Shown piece by piece: positions 43,000-53,849 of a stretch of DNA of 64,000 bases. The DNA comes from Pterobdella sp. o SKG-2022 (taxonomy: Eukaryota; Annelida; Clitellata; Hirudinida; Piscicolidae). Where the stretch lies: positions 15,176,030 to 15,240,029 of the forward strand of contig OZ038320.1 in assembly GCA_964035795.1 (NCBI GenBank), in the 5' to 3' direction. Below the pieces are notes generated by a model, which searched no databases, was not told where the DNA came from, and was given only the letters and a program-made list of their open reading frames with translations. Positions within the stretch are counted from its first letter, which is position 1. Each line of letters opens with the position of its first letter. A program made the position numbers and the translations under genes.

Positions 43000-44715
43000 A
43001 GCAATTTGAAAAGTAAGACAGTACAAACTCTTGACACGACAAGATCTCTACAATATAAATAGATCCAGGTTAACTTTTAGACTTTATTTAACCTTGAAAT
43101 TGGTCATAGTTGAAAATTTTCCTCAATTTGAAATTGAAATTTTTTGAAACATTCAGGTGCATAGAAGATTCCTTACACCCAAATGACGTATTCAGTGTAA
43201 AAGGCTTAGTTGTGGAAAATGAGGCAGTCAGGTATTATTATTTAAATTTGTATAGCGCACTTTTTTAAAATCAAAATTAGCTTCAGAAACGTTAAATCTT
43301 ATCCTAAATTGAAGTATGCCAAGTTTCCTGGAAAATCCTGTCGGTATGGTTTGCCTGATGATCAAACTGTGATCATCATCTGCAAAGTGAGCAGTTAGTT
43401 GAAGCCAGAAAATACTGCAAGCCAGGAGACGTCGTTGGAATCAGTACACAAATTTTTGTTTAAATCAATAAAATCCTTATCCAAACTATTTAGGTAAATT
43501 TCTAAAAATTTATTTCAATGCAGATTCAACTCATGGTTTGAATTCCTACAAAATGATGCTGACGTCGATCATGGGGATAGATAACCACAATAAAGGCTTC
43601 TCCCTGATGTCGGCTTTGACTTCAAAGGTATTCATTATTTTTTATGCAGTTATTTAGAAGCTCTGATTTTTTTAATCTATAATTTATTTAGGTTGACCAT
43701 GGAAGTTATATTCCATGTACTTGCCTCCACATTAGGAGAAACATTGAGAAATGTCACCCTGATGACGGATGACGCCCCATGCTATGTCAATGTTTGTCTA
43801 AGATACATTAAAGATTTTTATTTTTTTAAGTATTATATATATTTATAAAAAATAAAAATGTTTTCAGGCTTGGAAGGCAGTGATGGGCAGAGAGTATAGG
43901 CACTTTCTATGCATTTGGCACGTGCATAGAGCCTGGAGTGCCAACCTGTCAAAAATTAATGCCATTGACAAGAGTTTTTTCCTTGAAGAATTGAAGAAAA
44001 TTTCCCCAGAATTTTATACTATTTAATATATTTGGTAAAGAATTTAGTACTATGTTGCTTCAAAAAACTGTTCATGTCAAATAATGATAAATCTAAAACT
44101 TCCAAAGGTGCCTAGTGAAAGGACCTTTAAGGAGAGGTTTTCCAGGTATCTGCATAGACTGAATGGTGATGAGGCAACCATGCAGTATAGCAGGTACCTG
44201 GTTGATTATTACGTCAACAGAGTGCATGGTAGTGGTAGTTTGTTTTTAATAAATGCTATTTTTTCATTCCTTTTTGAAAATAACTTGGTTATTACATTCT
44301 AAATTCAGAAATGGGCATGGTGCTACAGGTTGGGGTTCCAAGCTCATACCTATGAGTTTATATTCATAAATATTCTAAAAAATGGTAAATCTCTGCAAAG
44401 AAAAAAAGTGAGGCGGCTGGACAGTGGCATCAATAAGGTGATGAAATACATTGCCCGCAAGTGCCAAGAAGCTTATTTAAAGAATAAAAAAGGAAAATGG
44501 AATAAGCATATAAGCCAAATAAAAAAAAACCATGATGTGAGTCTTTATATAAAAAATTTTGTTGTTGAAAAATTTACAGAAGAAAGACAAACGTTAAAGT
44601 TTGGTGGGAACCTTTTCGATGTTCGAAAAATACCTGGAGAATGTCAGGAGGAAGATTGTGCACTGAAGTGCCTTGAATGCCCAACGTGTTTATATTCATG
44701 TTTGTTCATGTAGCG
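43000..44715 (+). pseudogene. MULE transposase core and SWIM-like tail
   Basis: The catalytic transposase, in pieces: LLTRQDLYNINR (43030-43065); DSTHGLNSYKMMLTSIMGID with the first catalytic Asp (43523-43585), then SALTSK and a GT-AG intron (43628-43690); VDHGSYIPC, MTDDAPCYVN with the second Asp (43760-43795), an intron, then AWKAVMGREYRHFLCIWHVHRAW (43868-43940). ORF 44084-44302 and ORF 44330-44713 continue with LPKVPSERTFKERFSRYLHRL and RRLDSGINKVMKYIARKCQEAYLKNKKGKW. The tail FDVRKIPGECQE..CALKCLECPTC resembles a SWIM zinc finger (C-x-C..C-x-H). Stops after HPDDG and frameshifts near 44300 make it inactive. Confidence 0.75.
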
Positions 44716-44739
44716 ATTATGGGTTAAGAAGAACAATCT

Positions 44740-46310
44740 GTAGGCATATATATTACATCGCTAGTAGGACTGATGATAATGGAGAACATAATTTTTCAAT
44801 ACAATTAAATCAAATTCACAACAACAAAAAAATCGTGAATCCATAGAACTATTATCAAAAGAATTTAAAAACAAAAAGAATCTAGGATATGCGTTAAAAT
44901 TTGTGAAGACAATGAACAAAATGGTGAAAATCATTTATAATAATCCGGCGAACGAAACCTTTGGTCCAACAAGTCTTAAGAAATCTAGCAAAATCATTGC
45001 TAAGCAAAAAAGATTTTAGGAAAATGTTTTCACTATTAATAAAACGATGTAAACCAACTGCCGTTCATAAAAAATGAAGAAATGCCATAAGTGGAAAAAA
45101 AATAGCTACAAAGATTCCAAATTGGTTAAACGACATAGATCAAGTTTTCAATACGGACTTCACTTATTTTTCTCCAAGACTATTTTGAATTATTTTTCGA
45201 TGATGCTTTGATTAGCCTAATAACTATCCAGACTAATCAATTTGCTGTCAAAAAAATAAAAATTTTTATGTAACCAATGAAGAGATCAGATGTCTTTTGG
45301 GCATCCTACTTTTTAGTGGTTATGTCTTTGTGCCAAGAAGGTGCATGTATTGGGAAACTTCATCCGATTCAAATCAATCAATTGTTGCTGGTGCTGTTGT
45401 TGTTGTTGTTTAGCGCCAACTTCCACAGACTCTTCCGACACTTTTTGGAGCGAATACCGAAAGAAACATGTAGCTTCGAGTTGTTTGTGACTTTTGGTGA
45501 GCAGTGAAAAATGAAGGATGGATTCTCGAAATTCTTTGTGGTTGGCAGCTGACGTAGCTTAAAACCTCTTCGACACTCCTGTTGGAGTGCACCTTCCGGC
45601 ACCAGAAGAAGGTGAGTTTTTTCGCCGGGGTGTTGCTGGTGCAATGAGACGAGATTGATTTAAAGCGATATTTTTTTATCTCTATTTTCAAGATAATAAA
45701 AATTTGGATAAAGAGAATCAATTTTCTAAATTGAGACCATTGATTAAAAATTTAATTAATAAATTTCAATTTGCTCCTATTGAAGAGTTCTACAGATTTG
45801 ACGTGTCAATATGTAAATATTTTGGCAAGCATGAATGCAAACAATTCCTCAAAATAAAGCCGATTAGGTTTGGATAAAAATTGTGGTGTGGCACCACTAA
45901 TCTTGTATAATAAAAATATATCGAACTATAGAGTGCCAATCAGAGGAAAAAAATGGTATCCAACTATCATCACATATATGATTGAGGCTGCATTGAATAA
46001 TGCTTGACAACTTCAAAAAGGAACCTACGATAATTCTTTAGAGTTGCTTCTTTTCGAAGAAATGTGGCAAAATTTTATCTAAAACGGTATTCTGCTCCAC
46101 TTCAGCAAATTCGGGAAAGACCTCAAAAAATCTCTGATGATTATAACCTTTATAACCATTGGGTGATTCCACAAAAGAAACATACAAGATATGCCTTTTG
46201 GCAGACAAAAATTACCACAAGATGTGAAAAGTGTAATAAAGGCCTACATTGCAAATGCTTTAAAAATTTTCACATTTCTGAGTAAACTAAATATTATTTT
46301 GTTTTGTGTA
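44740..46310 (+). pseudogene. piggyBac-type transposase lacking its catalytic core
   Basis: piggyBac transposases cut and paste at TTAA sites. The N-terminal half is readable in pieces: VTNEEIRCLLGILLFSGYVFVPRRCMYWET (45260-45350), NQSIVAGAMRRDRFKAI split by the insertion at 45382-45637, then LYFQDNKNLDKENQFSKLRPLI (45680-45750), KQFLKIKPIRFG and KLWCGTTN (45840-45900). The C-terminal part follows directly: GKKWYPTIITYMIEAALNNA (45945-46005) and a Cys-rich end in ORF 46064-46285, ARYAFWQTKITTRCEKCNKGLHCKCF-like. The central third of the protein, with most catalytic Asp residues, is deleted between 45900 and 45940, besides several stops. Confidence 0.8.
45382..45637 (-). mobile_element. SINE-like short element (family S2) in piggyBac, 12-bp target duplication
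   Basis: An insertion of about 240 bp splits the piggyBac codons for NQSIVAGAMRRD. It is flanked by the 12-mer TGTTGCTGGTGC on both sides (about 45383-45394 and 45625-45636), and removing one copy plus the insert restores the reading frame. A second copy is at 61180-61432. Read on the minus strand it ends in an (AAC)n tail. No RNA polymerase III boxes or coding capacity were recognised, so its class is inferred from the tail and the target duplication. Confidence 0.75.
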
Positions 46311-46319
46311 CGCTAATGC

Positions 46320-47310
46320 CTGGCGTCCTACATGTAGGACGACCGTTTTTTCGCAAAGTATTACATTTTTTTTTAATAAAACATTATCTTTAGTCTTAAT
46401 ACTTTATAAAAACATTGAGTAAGCGATTTTAAAAAAACACTAATTATTACAACTTTAGGCATTAATGGTTTAAAAGCGGTGGGATGTAAACATGTTTGAA
46501 TAGACATGGAACTTTTCCAGTAGCAAGGAGAAGTTGAAAATGCTCAATATAAATAAAGCAATTATAGGAGTTATCTTTTTCAGAAGCCAGATTGGAATTG
46601 GATCTTTTACACACTGTTTATTTGGAAGTCAAGATTTAAAAGAAATTTTTATCAAAATCATATATTCTTTTTATTTATTAGAATTCAAAATATGCACAAT
46701 AAATATTTTTTTATTTAAAAGCTATTTAAAAAACCCCAAATGTGGATTTTCAACGCTGATAAATCAATCCAAATGTATGCAAATCAATTTTCTTAAATAT
46801 AGTGATCTTGGAAGTGAAATAGATATTTTTTTTTCAAATAACAAAAAAAAATAGTTTTATTTAGATACGAATGTAAAAAAAATGCTTATTTCAGTACTTT
46901 TCAAAATTTTGATGAAATTTTATGATTGGTTCAGAAACTATAGGCTCGATATTAAACACTCCTGCCTGATCGCGAAGTGCTTGTGTTTGTGCCCAAAATG
47001 ATAATGGTAGTAATTTTTTATCGAAACTTCTGTTCCTACTTCAAAACAAACTCAAAAAAAACACACAAAAAACATTTTATATAAGCAAAATACAGGGTGA
47101 TCTCATTTGAGATTAATGGGCACAAGTGTTAGCAAATGGGCTTTTAACCGCTTAGCATTAAAGAGTGGTTTGGAGATTTTAATTCACTTTAATTTTATTT
47201 CTGATATTAAAATATAGAAATATTTGGAATTCATATGTTTATAATTTGAATTTATATATTTATACTTAATTAACTTTTCAGAGACACCTTATGTATGTTT
47301 CGTATAACAA
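46320..47310. repeat. Repeat Z copy 2 and AT-rich noncoding DNA
   Basis: 46665-46800 matches 25230-25365 in reverse. ORF 46534-46854 runs over this repeat and is not supported as a gene. The remainder shows nothing recognisable. Confidence 0.5.
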
Positions 47311-47315
47311 TGAAC

Positions 47316-47471
47316 CTTTAAAAACATCAATTGAGGATTCATACATTTATTTAAAAGAAAAGCTATAATTTTCGATAAGTATGCTAATGTTTTATGATAA
47401 GGCTTTACTTATCGAAAATTATAGCTTTTCTTTTAAATAAATGTATGAATCCTCAATTGACGTTTTTAAAG
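47316..47471. repeat. Hairpin (foldback/MITE-like) element, copy B
   Basis: Arms of 65 bp (47316-47380 and 47407-47471) are perfectly complementary except for one base, around a 26-bp loop containing ATGTTTTATGATAAGGC. It belongs to the same family as 5995-6169 by its loop and loop-proximal sequence, but the outer arms differ strongly from copy A. Confidence 0.85.
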
Positions 47472-47635
47472 TTTAACTTCTATACTTAATTAAAATTTTC
47501 CATAGAGTTTTAAAAAAATATTTTTTCTCCAAAACTATTAATGATTTTTCACTGTCCGTTAATATTCAAATAACAAAAAACGAAATTTCTCATATAATAA
47601 CAGAAAAACTCAGCAAATTCTTTTTATATAAAAAT
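47472..47635. other. AT-rich noncoding DNA
   Basis: Nothing recognised. Confidence 0.3.
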
Positions 47636-47639
47636 CCTC

Positions 47640-48345
47640 ATTCTTATTTAAGCTTATGATATGAATAAATCCAACCCTACGCTCAAAGTAACCGTGCATT
47701 TTTCCAAAATGTACTTGGTCTAGAGGTACATCGCTTGTTTTGGCATCCTCTTTGTTCATTTCTAGTTATTATAATATGTCTTTGAAGATTGAAACAAACA
47801 TCATTAGGAACTTGTAGAGGCCTTGAACAGTTATACCTTTTGATTTTCTGTTGCTTGAATGCAGACTTATTTAATGAATGAGTTCAGCTGTATCATAATT
47901 TGTTCCAATGTTTTCCACAATATTATCTAGCCACTTCACAATTAGAATATTCTCCTTGATATCGAGGATATAGCTGTGACCGCGTCTTTTTTGCTTATTC
48001 ATTGTTTTTTGTCTGTCAAAAGGCCTTTTCTTAACCTGTTATCTTTTATATTCCCTCTTGCTCAACAACCAAGATTTTTTAGATGAATCAATAAAAGATA
48101 ACTTGTGAAAAATTTGTCAAAAACAGTGTGCTATTGGAGGTCTTCTACCGCATCCAACATATTCAGAACAACTCATGATCCTAGTTGTAGGTCTTTCCGT
48201 TGGTCTGATAAGTTCACAACTTAATACAAATCAAAGTTAGAGCAATAGCTTGAAGAATCGCACAATGCCCAAAATTTTTAGCCAAATCTAATTGGCTTGC
48301 CCCTAATAAACTGTTTGAGTGTGGGATGTCCGAAGTATTTTATTA
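47640..48345 (-). pseudogene. Second piggyBac-type transposase, C-terminal two thirds
   Basis: On the minus strand the sequence begins LIKYFGHPTLKQFIRGKPIRFG (48278-48345), the conserved 'YKYF..H.LKQFIRGKPIRFG' motif. It continues in broken frames with FFTSYLLLIHLKNLGC, LRKGLLTDKKTMNKQKRRGHSYIL, ENILIVKWLDNIVENIGTNYDTAEL (about 47890-48050) and a Cys-containing end. It therefore carries the central region missing from the plus-strand copy, but with many stops. The upstream end is replaced by an (AAAC)n tract. Confidence 0.7.
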
Positions 48346-48490
48346 ACAAACAAACAAACAAACAAACAAACAAACAAACAAACAAACAAACAAACAAACA
48401 AACAAACAAACAAACAAACAAACAAACAAACAAACAAACAAACAAACAAACAAACAAACAAACAAACAAACAAACAAACAAAAAAACAAA
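48346..48490. repeat. (CAAA)n microsatellite
   Basis: About 34 tetranucleotide units with one imperfection at the right end. ORFs reading VCLF or NKQT repeats here are artefacts of the tract. Confidence 0.95.
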
Positions 48491-48537
48491 TATTATTATA
48501 TTGGAATGAAACTGATTAAGTCTTCAAGACCACTTTA

Positions 48538-48539
<2 letters not shown>

Positions 48540-48570
<31 letters not shown>
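48540..48570. repeat. (TA)n microsatellite
   Basis: About 15 TA units. Confidence 0.9.
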
Positions 48571-48573
<3 letters not shown>

Positions 48574-48599
48574 CCAATCTTAATACAGTAGATTTTCAT

Positions 48600-49395
48600 T
48601 CTTTCCAGCCCCTCACGCTTTATCCTTCAATCCACACACACACCCAGTCAATTTTTGCATTTACCCCTTCTTTTTCCCCACTAATTTGGTTTTCTGAAAA
48701 AAATTACTTGAGAGAAAAAAATTCTGAAATTATGTTTTAAGATTATAAGACTTAATCATGAGGTGGGTTTTTAAGCACTTGGAAAAAGTTGTTGTGGAGG
48801 TTAGGGATTTGAGGTGATTTGGAAAATTGTTCCGAAGAATTGATGCGGCAATTTCGAATCTTCTGTTCCCCAAAATGGTGTTAGCTTTCACTCTTGCTAT
48901 GTCCATGGTGTTCGATGATCTGAGTCTTTTTCTTTCAGACAATGAAAACACAGTTGATAATTTCGATGAAAGATAAGAAGGGCTTTCCATTTTGAGACAT
49001 TTATGCACTTGTAGTATCATCTTGTATTGAATTCTTTCTTCAATTTTAAGTCAATGTAGATCTTTTAAGACAGGAGTTATATGATCAAACTTTCTAGTTC
49101 CTAATATTAATCTGGCTGTCGTGTTAATTACAGACTGGATTTTCTGGGTTTGTAACTATGGTAATCCCATTAGTACAATGTTTCCATAATCAATGCCACT
49201 CAATATCAAGGCTGGTACAAGTTTTTTGAGTGATTCTTGGTTTAAGAAGTTTTAAATGCTTCTTATCTTCCTTAATGACGCAAATGACATTTGCAATAAT
49301 TTGTTTATGTGAGTCTTCATGTTTAGATCTTTGTCAAAATAGATACCAAGATTTTTAACTGAATCAGAAAGAATTATATGACCATTTAACACACG
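48600..49395 (-). pseudogene. CR1/L2-type LINE C-terminal region
   Basis: ORF 48730-49020 and sequence upstream on the minus strand read NGHIILSDSVKNLGIYFDKDLNMKTHI, ALILSGIDYGNIVLMGLP, QSVINTTARLILGTRKFDHITPVLKDLH*LKIEERIQYKM and RRFEIAASILRNNFPNHLKS. These are the standard tail motifs of CR1/L2 LINEs (LG..LD..L.....I; S.LDYCN.L..GLP; Q.+QN.AAR; HITP+L+.LHWL.+..RI.+K; W..LP..++). Stops at LP* and LH* inactivate it. The matching RT core is at 49575-49830 beyond the SINE. Confidence 0.75.
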
Positions 49396-49403
49396 AACTG
49401 GTT

Positions 49404-49572
49404 GAAATAAATGAATAAAGTAAATAAATAATTTTATTTATCTAGCGCCAGGCAAGCAACTGAGGCGCACTGCAACAAATTTAATGTAAAAACACACTGT
49501 AGAACAGTATAATGATTGTAATTGTTGGTCCACGCGGGATCGAACCCGATCATTTCAGATAATTCGTCAGTG
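49404..49572 (-). mobile_element. tRNA-derived SINE (family S1), LINE-type tail
   Basis: On the minus strand the head ends ATGATCGGGTTCGATCCCGCG, containing a B-box-like GGTTCGATCCC, followed by a body shared with 60485-60662 (ACTGTTCTACAGTGTG, TTTACATTAAATTTGT). The tail reads GCGCCTCAGTTGCTTGCC, GGCGCTAGATAAATAAAA, which resembles the 3' end of the L2-type LINE at 62865-62910. The tRNA head is 5' truncated or diverged. Confidence 0.7.
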
Positions 49573-49574
49573 CC

Positions 49575-49830
49575 CATATAATTGAGTGTCGTCGGCATAT
49601 TGATGAATCCTCAAATTGTAAGAAACTACAATCTTTTCCAATCTTTTTCAAATCAACTGTGTATAAAGTGAACAAAAGCGGCCTAAGAACACAACCTTTT
49701 GGTACTACAGTAGAGTAAACGTTTGGTGCTGATTCTGTTTTGGGGCATTTAACGTTGAATGATCTGTTTTGCAAATATTGAATATATTGTCGGACAACAG
49801 TCAGAACGAGAAAATTAAATAAAATGGGAT
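49575..49830 (-). pseudogene. CR1/L2-type LINE RT core
   Basis: In ORF 49550-49927, residues from about 30 read a QYLQNRSFNVKC..SAPNVYSTVVPKGCVLRPLLFTLYTVDL stretch (normally VPQGSVLGPLLF..Y), then KDCSFLQF. After a one-base shift it gives QYADDTQLYGH, an intact YADD box. The first 30 residues of the ORF belong to the neighbouring LINE-I tail. Confidence 0.7.
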
Positions 49831-49839
49831 TATTGTTAA

Positions 49840-51430
49840 AGGAATAGTTGAGATTAATTGTTTCAACGAGAAGTTTCCATTGTTTTCTGTCTTCTGCTAT
49901 CTTGCGAAGTTCAGTTAAATCGTCCATAGTAGATAGCTTTAGTGGTTTTTTGAGGTTTATACGTGAAGCAATTGTTTCAGTTCTTTTTAGGTTTTCTGAT
50001 AAGACAGTTGGTAATGTTATACGAGGTCTTCCTCTTCAACCAGGGTATTTTGTTTCGATATTTTTGAAGTATATCTCTATTGCTTTCATGGCTGGCAAGT
50101 TTTCATCTGATTTTAGAATGTGACCTAACACTCCACCGTATTTTAGCGGCATGTTAGCTTATAGAAATACTTTTGGTTTTTTCATTAGAGTCTTGTTACT
50201 GATAGCTCTAGGGTAAGTAATGCCCTTTAGTTTTCTTAGTTGTTTCCTGTGGTGGGCATCAATGAGTTGCCAAGATTTTGTTTTGAGAGCCTATATTCCA
50301 CAGTTATATGTGAGTATAAGAAAGACTAATGCTTTGTAGATATTGATTTTTCTTTTTTCTGACACTCCTTCAGCCTTTTTCCATAAGTTTGATAGTTTTC
50401 CAAACGCGATAGAAGAGAGTATCTGTCTTCTTTTACTGTCTTCGTCATCTCCTAGCAAAGAGCCAAGTTTTTTCGTAAGTCTCCACCATTCATCTTTGCT
50501 TCTTTCAAGATTTCTGTTTTAGACAGGTTGCATCTAAGATTCCATTTCTGAAGTTTTTTTTATTATATTAAGATATGATTTAACAGCCTTGTCGTTTTCA
50601 ACTATAAGGTCAATGTCGTCTGCATAGATCATTTCAAATATGATTCCGTTTTTGAGATGAGATCGAGCTTCTCTGAGAGTCGCTTTCAGGTATACCACAA
50701 AAAGAATGGGACTGAGTCCAACTCCTTGAGAAGATCCTATTTCTGTATTGACTCTGGTTGTTATTTTTCCAAAACCAACATTTATTTCAGTACCATTTAA
50801 AAGTGTGTATATTATTCTGAGATCGTTGGGTCTTTTTATGTTTTTCAGTATCTCCAATAATTTACCCCAATCTATAGTGTCGAAAGCACTACTCAGGTCT
50901 ACTCTTAGTATTTCGAAACTCTCTTTTTTTTTGTATCAATGTGCTTAGCCATTTGTGTGTCTATACTATATTCCTACTTCTACCTTGGCGATATGCGGAT
51001 TGAGAGGCCAAAAGATATGCATCAACATCGTTTCTAACTCTTCTGAGAGCTATTGTTGACAGGGGTTTTCTAATCGTGGACAAAAGTATTATAGGTCTGA
51101 GATTTTGGATATTTTCTTTTGGTTTATTGGGTTTTTGCAGAAAGATAAGGTTCTCATCAGAAATGTTTTCCGTGGGTTTTTGCTCATTCACAATTTCATT
51201 GAGCAGTTTATTTAAAACTGATATGAATACGGCTGGTGCAGAGTTGATTTGTTCTGCTTTGATGCTTTCAAGACCACATGCTTTTTCATTTTTTAGACAT
51301 GATATTGCTGTCTTGATTTGGTTTTCAGTGATGTATTCCAGATTGATTTTTGCCTTTTTTTCTTTGATGCCTCGTATGTTGAATGTAGCAAAATGCATCA
51401 TCGTCATATCAAATTTCGTATATAGATTTT
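49840..51430 (-). pseudogene. LINE-I: RT and C-terminal region
   Basis: ORF 50961-51407 reads TENQIKTAISCLKNEKACGLESIKAEQI (RT entry), PTENISDENLIFLQKPNKPKENIQNLRPIILLSTIRKPLS, then ASQSAYRQGRSRN. Between the ORFs FEILRVDLSSAFDTIDWGKLL supplies the first catalytic Asp. ORF 50534-50857 has SSQGVGLSPILFVVYL (normally GV.QGD.LSP.LF..YL) and IFEMIYADDIDLI with an intact YADD. The tail (KYGGVLGHILKSDENLP; LRKIAEDRKQWK near 49850) is in broken frames. No endonuclease is attached. Some ORF pieces exceed 100 codons, so decay is moderate. Confidence 0.8.
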
Positions 51431-51527
51431 AAGTTTCAGTTTCTTAGTTTCAATTTTATATAGTTTCAATGTTTTATATAAAAAATAAAGAAAAATGGAA
51501 TATTTTTACCGCGATTTAGACAAATAT

Positions 51528-51920
51528 TTAATAAAAAATTAAACTCCCGTCCGTCACGACAAGGAACCAAAGATCAACAACCAAGCCTATAAAGGATTTC
51601 AACTTGGAGCTTACCCTCACACAAATAAATTCAAAAGTACTAGCTTTTAGAAGAACATTAATCAGTATTGCATTTATTTTTAGTTCTTCCAAAAAAACTA
51701 ATCTACCATGATTAGTTTTTAGAGACTTGACAGACTCAAAGCTTCTGGATTTAGCCTTTTCAAGAACTAATATCCCTTTTTGCTTCAGAATACTTGAGCA
51801 TACTAAATCTGAGTCGTGCCATCTTCTAGCAAAAAATAAACCAACTAACTTGTGTACACTCATCAAGTCTAGCGCTTCTTCCACATTATAGTATAGAGAG
51901 CTAACATTAGGAAAACCCAT
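51528..51920 (-). pseudogene. Possible LINE endonuclease fragment
   Basis: This 130-residue ORF is not securely recognised. The stretch INVLLKASTFEFICVRVSSKLKSFIGLVVDLWFL resembles the 'G.lI.v......E.+.+.+.......+++.YLPP' segment of CR1-type endonucleases, and it lies among minus-strand LINE remains. It could equally be a chance ORF. Confidence 0.3.
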
Positions 51921-52012
51921 GCCTTTCAGCCCTTTTCTCTCTCATCATTCTTTCTCTCACTCTTCTACTTCCTCTCTTAATCCTCTTTCTCTTCTTTTTA
52001 ACTTTACTTACA

Positions 52013-52057
52013 TTTTCTTTTTTTCCCTTTTTTTTTAAACAAAAATTCTTGTTTATT
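52013..52057 (-). terminator. Poly(A) signal and A-rich tract at the end of the CDC50 retrocopy
   Basis: On the minus strand AATAAA (52057-52052) is followed after about 15 nt by an A-rich tract (52036-52013). It lies about 235 bp past the stop of the CDC50 pseudogene, as expected for a copied mRNA 3' end. The neighbouring pyrimidine-rich DNA (51920-52010) makes the tract less decisive. Confidence 0.55.
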
Positions 52058-52289
52058 TTTAACTAAATATAAAATTCGACACCTATCACAATTGATTATA
52101 CTTGTGAAAAATTAAAGACAACTTTATGCTTTCAAAAAAATTGAGATTAGATAGTTGAAATGATACAGCCGTGTAAAATCTTTGTAACCGTGAAGGTAAT
52201 AAATTGCACAAAAAAGGATACAACATGCAGTTTGGAATTGAAAATAAATTAAGCTTGCCGTGGAATGTTCTTCAATACGGTGACAGTTG

Positions 52290-53349
52290 TTAAAACGTTA
52301 TGGAACTTTTGCTTCGATTATATTTAAAGTGAATTATAAGAAATAGAACTCCAAAGACAAGACAAATAGAGCCAATCAAAACGTATGCAATTACCGAAAA
52401 TGGATTCTTTCCTACAATGAAAGAGGTATTAGTCAATGAAACTGATGTGGAGCCATTGAATGACCAAGTAGGATAAAAATAATTGATTTTGATGGAGTAG
52501 TTGCCAGCAGGGAGTCCATCAACAAAATCATCAACTTGATTGACTTTTCTGTAAAGCTTCTTGAAGGAAGGCAGAGCTGCAGTTCTCATCCCCACCATCA
52601 AATCCTCATTTTCATATCCATTATTTAATGAATCTGATGGGTCCAACTCATACACTGGCTTTTACCAGTATAGAGGTGGCACAGGCCCATTGAATGCTTT
52701 AGCAAGTTTTTTATCAAATCCAGGTGGATTTTGAAACTTGGATGACTTATCAGTGGTCCAAGCAGTTCCAGTTCTAAGTAAACCAACATCCAACCATTGA
52801 TTTTTTTTATATCTCAATTCAAATGTATTATTGAAAAAACTATTGCCAATAGTTCCACAAGAAGCAATAGCCTTCCATAAGCCTGTCACAGGGTTCTGAG
52901 CTCTCCTGAAAGGATCATAGTCTGAACTTAATTGATTGTAGTTACTTTTTTCTCCAATGAGTTGAAAGTCATCTCTGGATTTGACATATCTCCGATGGTT
53001 TTGAATAAAAATTAGTTAAGCCATAATACATGTAAACCGGGCCCTTGAAATCTGAATTGAGGTTGAAATTTATAGCACATTCACAACTAATGCCAGATTG
53101 ATTTTTTAATTTATCAACACATTTTATTAACACATTTCTTTCCAGTATAGTTTATCACAAACTGAAATATTGTTTGAAGAGACGAGAAATACAGCTCCAA
53201 GAGGAACAAAGTTAATTTCGACAAGAAAAATAAGAGGAAAACTGTTCCAACTGTGATATAGGCTGCCAAGCAGGCAAATTTTGATGCTCGAATTCAGTAT
53301 CGTGAGGTCTGTTGAACAGAGTAAGTGTTTCTTGATAGGAAGAACTCAT
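52290..53349 (-). pseudogene. Processed pseudogene of a CDC50/TMEM30 flippase subunit
   Basis: CDC50 (TMEM30) proteins pair with P4-ATPases to flip phospholipids; they have two membrane segments and about 360 residues. Over 1060 bp without introns the minus strand reads RPHDTEFEHQNLPAWQPI (start at 53349), then in other frames ITVGTVFLLFF and VPLGAVFLVSSNNI (first membrane segment), the ectodomain with RAQNPVTGLWKAIASCGTIGN and FNNTFELRYK, then LYW*KPVYELD with TAA where a Leu codon is expected, and VGMRTAALPSFKKLYRKV. It ends GKNPFSVIAYVLIGSICLVFGVLFLI (second membrane segment). At least three lesions (shifts near 53270 and 53030, stop near 52660). The invariant VWMRTAALP also has W changed to G. 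The lack of introns and a poly(A)-like end point to a retrocopy. The parent gene is not in the window. Confidence 0.85.
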
Positions 53350-53379
53350 GATACTTATTATATAACTTAGAAAAAGTTC

Positions 53380-53845
53380 AAAATCTATGGAAATTAAAAA
53401 TTTCATATTGAAAATACTCACACTACGAAAAATTTTAACGTTAAAGTAAAGAAACTTCTACCGTTTTGGCAAGTGATAAATTTAGTCCCAAAACTTAAGC
53501 AGTGCCCAACTTACCAAAATCTTTTTTAAAAGTGTAATAATCAAAAAATTTATCAGCTTACAAAAAACTGCATTTTAGACTCTATAAAAACGAAATTAAA
53601 ATTGTTCTATTAATTGCCTGTGAGCTCAAACGCTCTGGCACGCATAGAGTACTATCTAGCAAGCCCCTACATGCAAAGTGGTACTTTAAAATCACCTTGC
53701 AAAACGCAATTTTCATATAAATAACAGCGGATAAAATCAATTTTTTTTGTATATTATCAAAATTCAACTTAAGTTCATTACGTTTTTTAGTTTTGGTAAA
53801 GTCATAAAAATTTAGTATTATTTCATATCTGTGTATTTGGCATTT
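53380..53845. other. AT-rich noncoding DNA
   Basis: No recognised gene or repeat; ORF 53582-53767 is unsupported. Confidence 0.3.
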
Positions 53846-53849
53846 AGAG

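Larger units (their letters stand above)
41700..44715 (+). mobile_element. MULE-type DNA transposon with zinc-finger exons, broken
   Basis: An intron-containing transposase gene of the Mutator-like type. In order: three C2H2-like finger exons (41990-42475), a zinc-binding FAR1/SWIM-associated domain (42530-42830), the DDE transposase core in several exons (43000-44560) and a SWIM-like Cys cluster at the end (44610-44705). Terminal repeats were not identified. Several frameshifts and stops make it a pseudogene. Confidence 0.75.

Noticed and set aside
48278..48519. ORFs made of VCLF or NKQT repeats
   Set aside because: They are direct translations of the (CAAA)n microsatellite. Only the LIKYFGHPTLKQF end is piggyBac.
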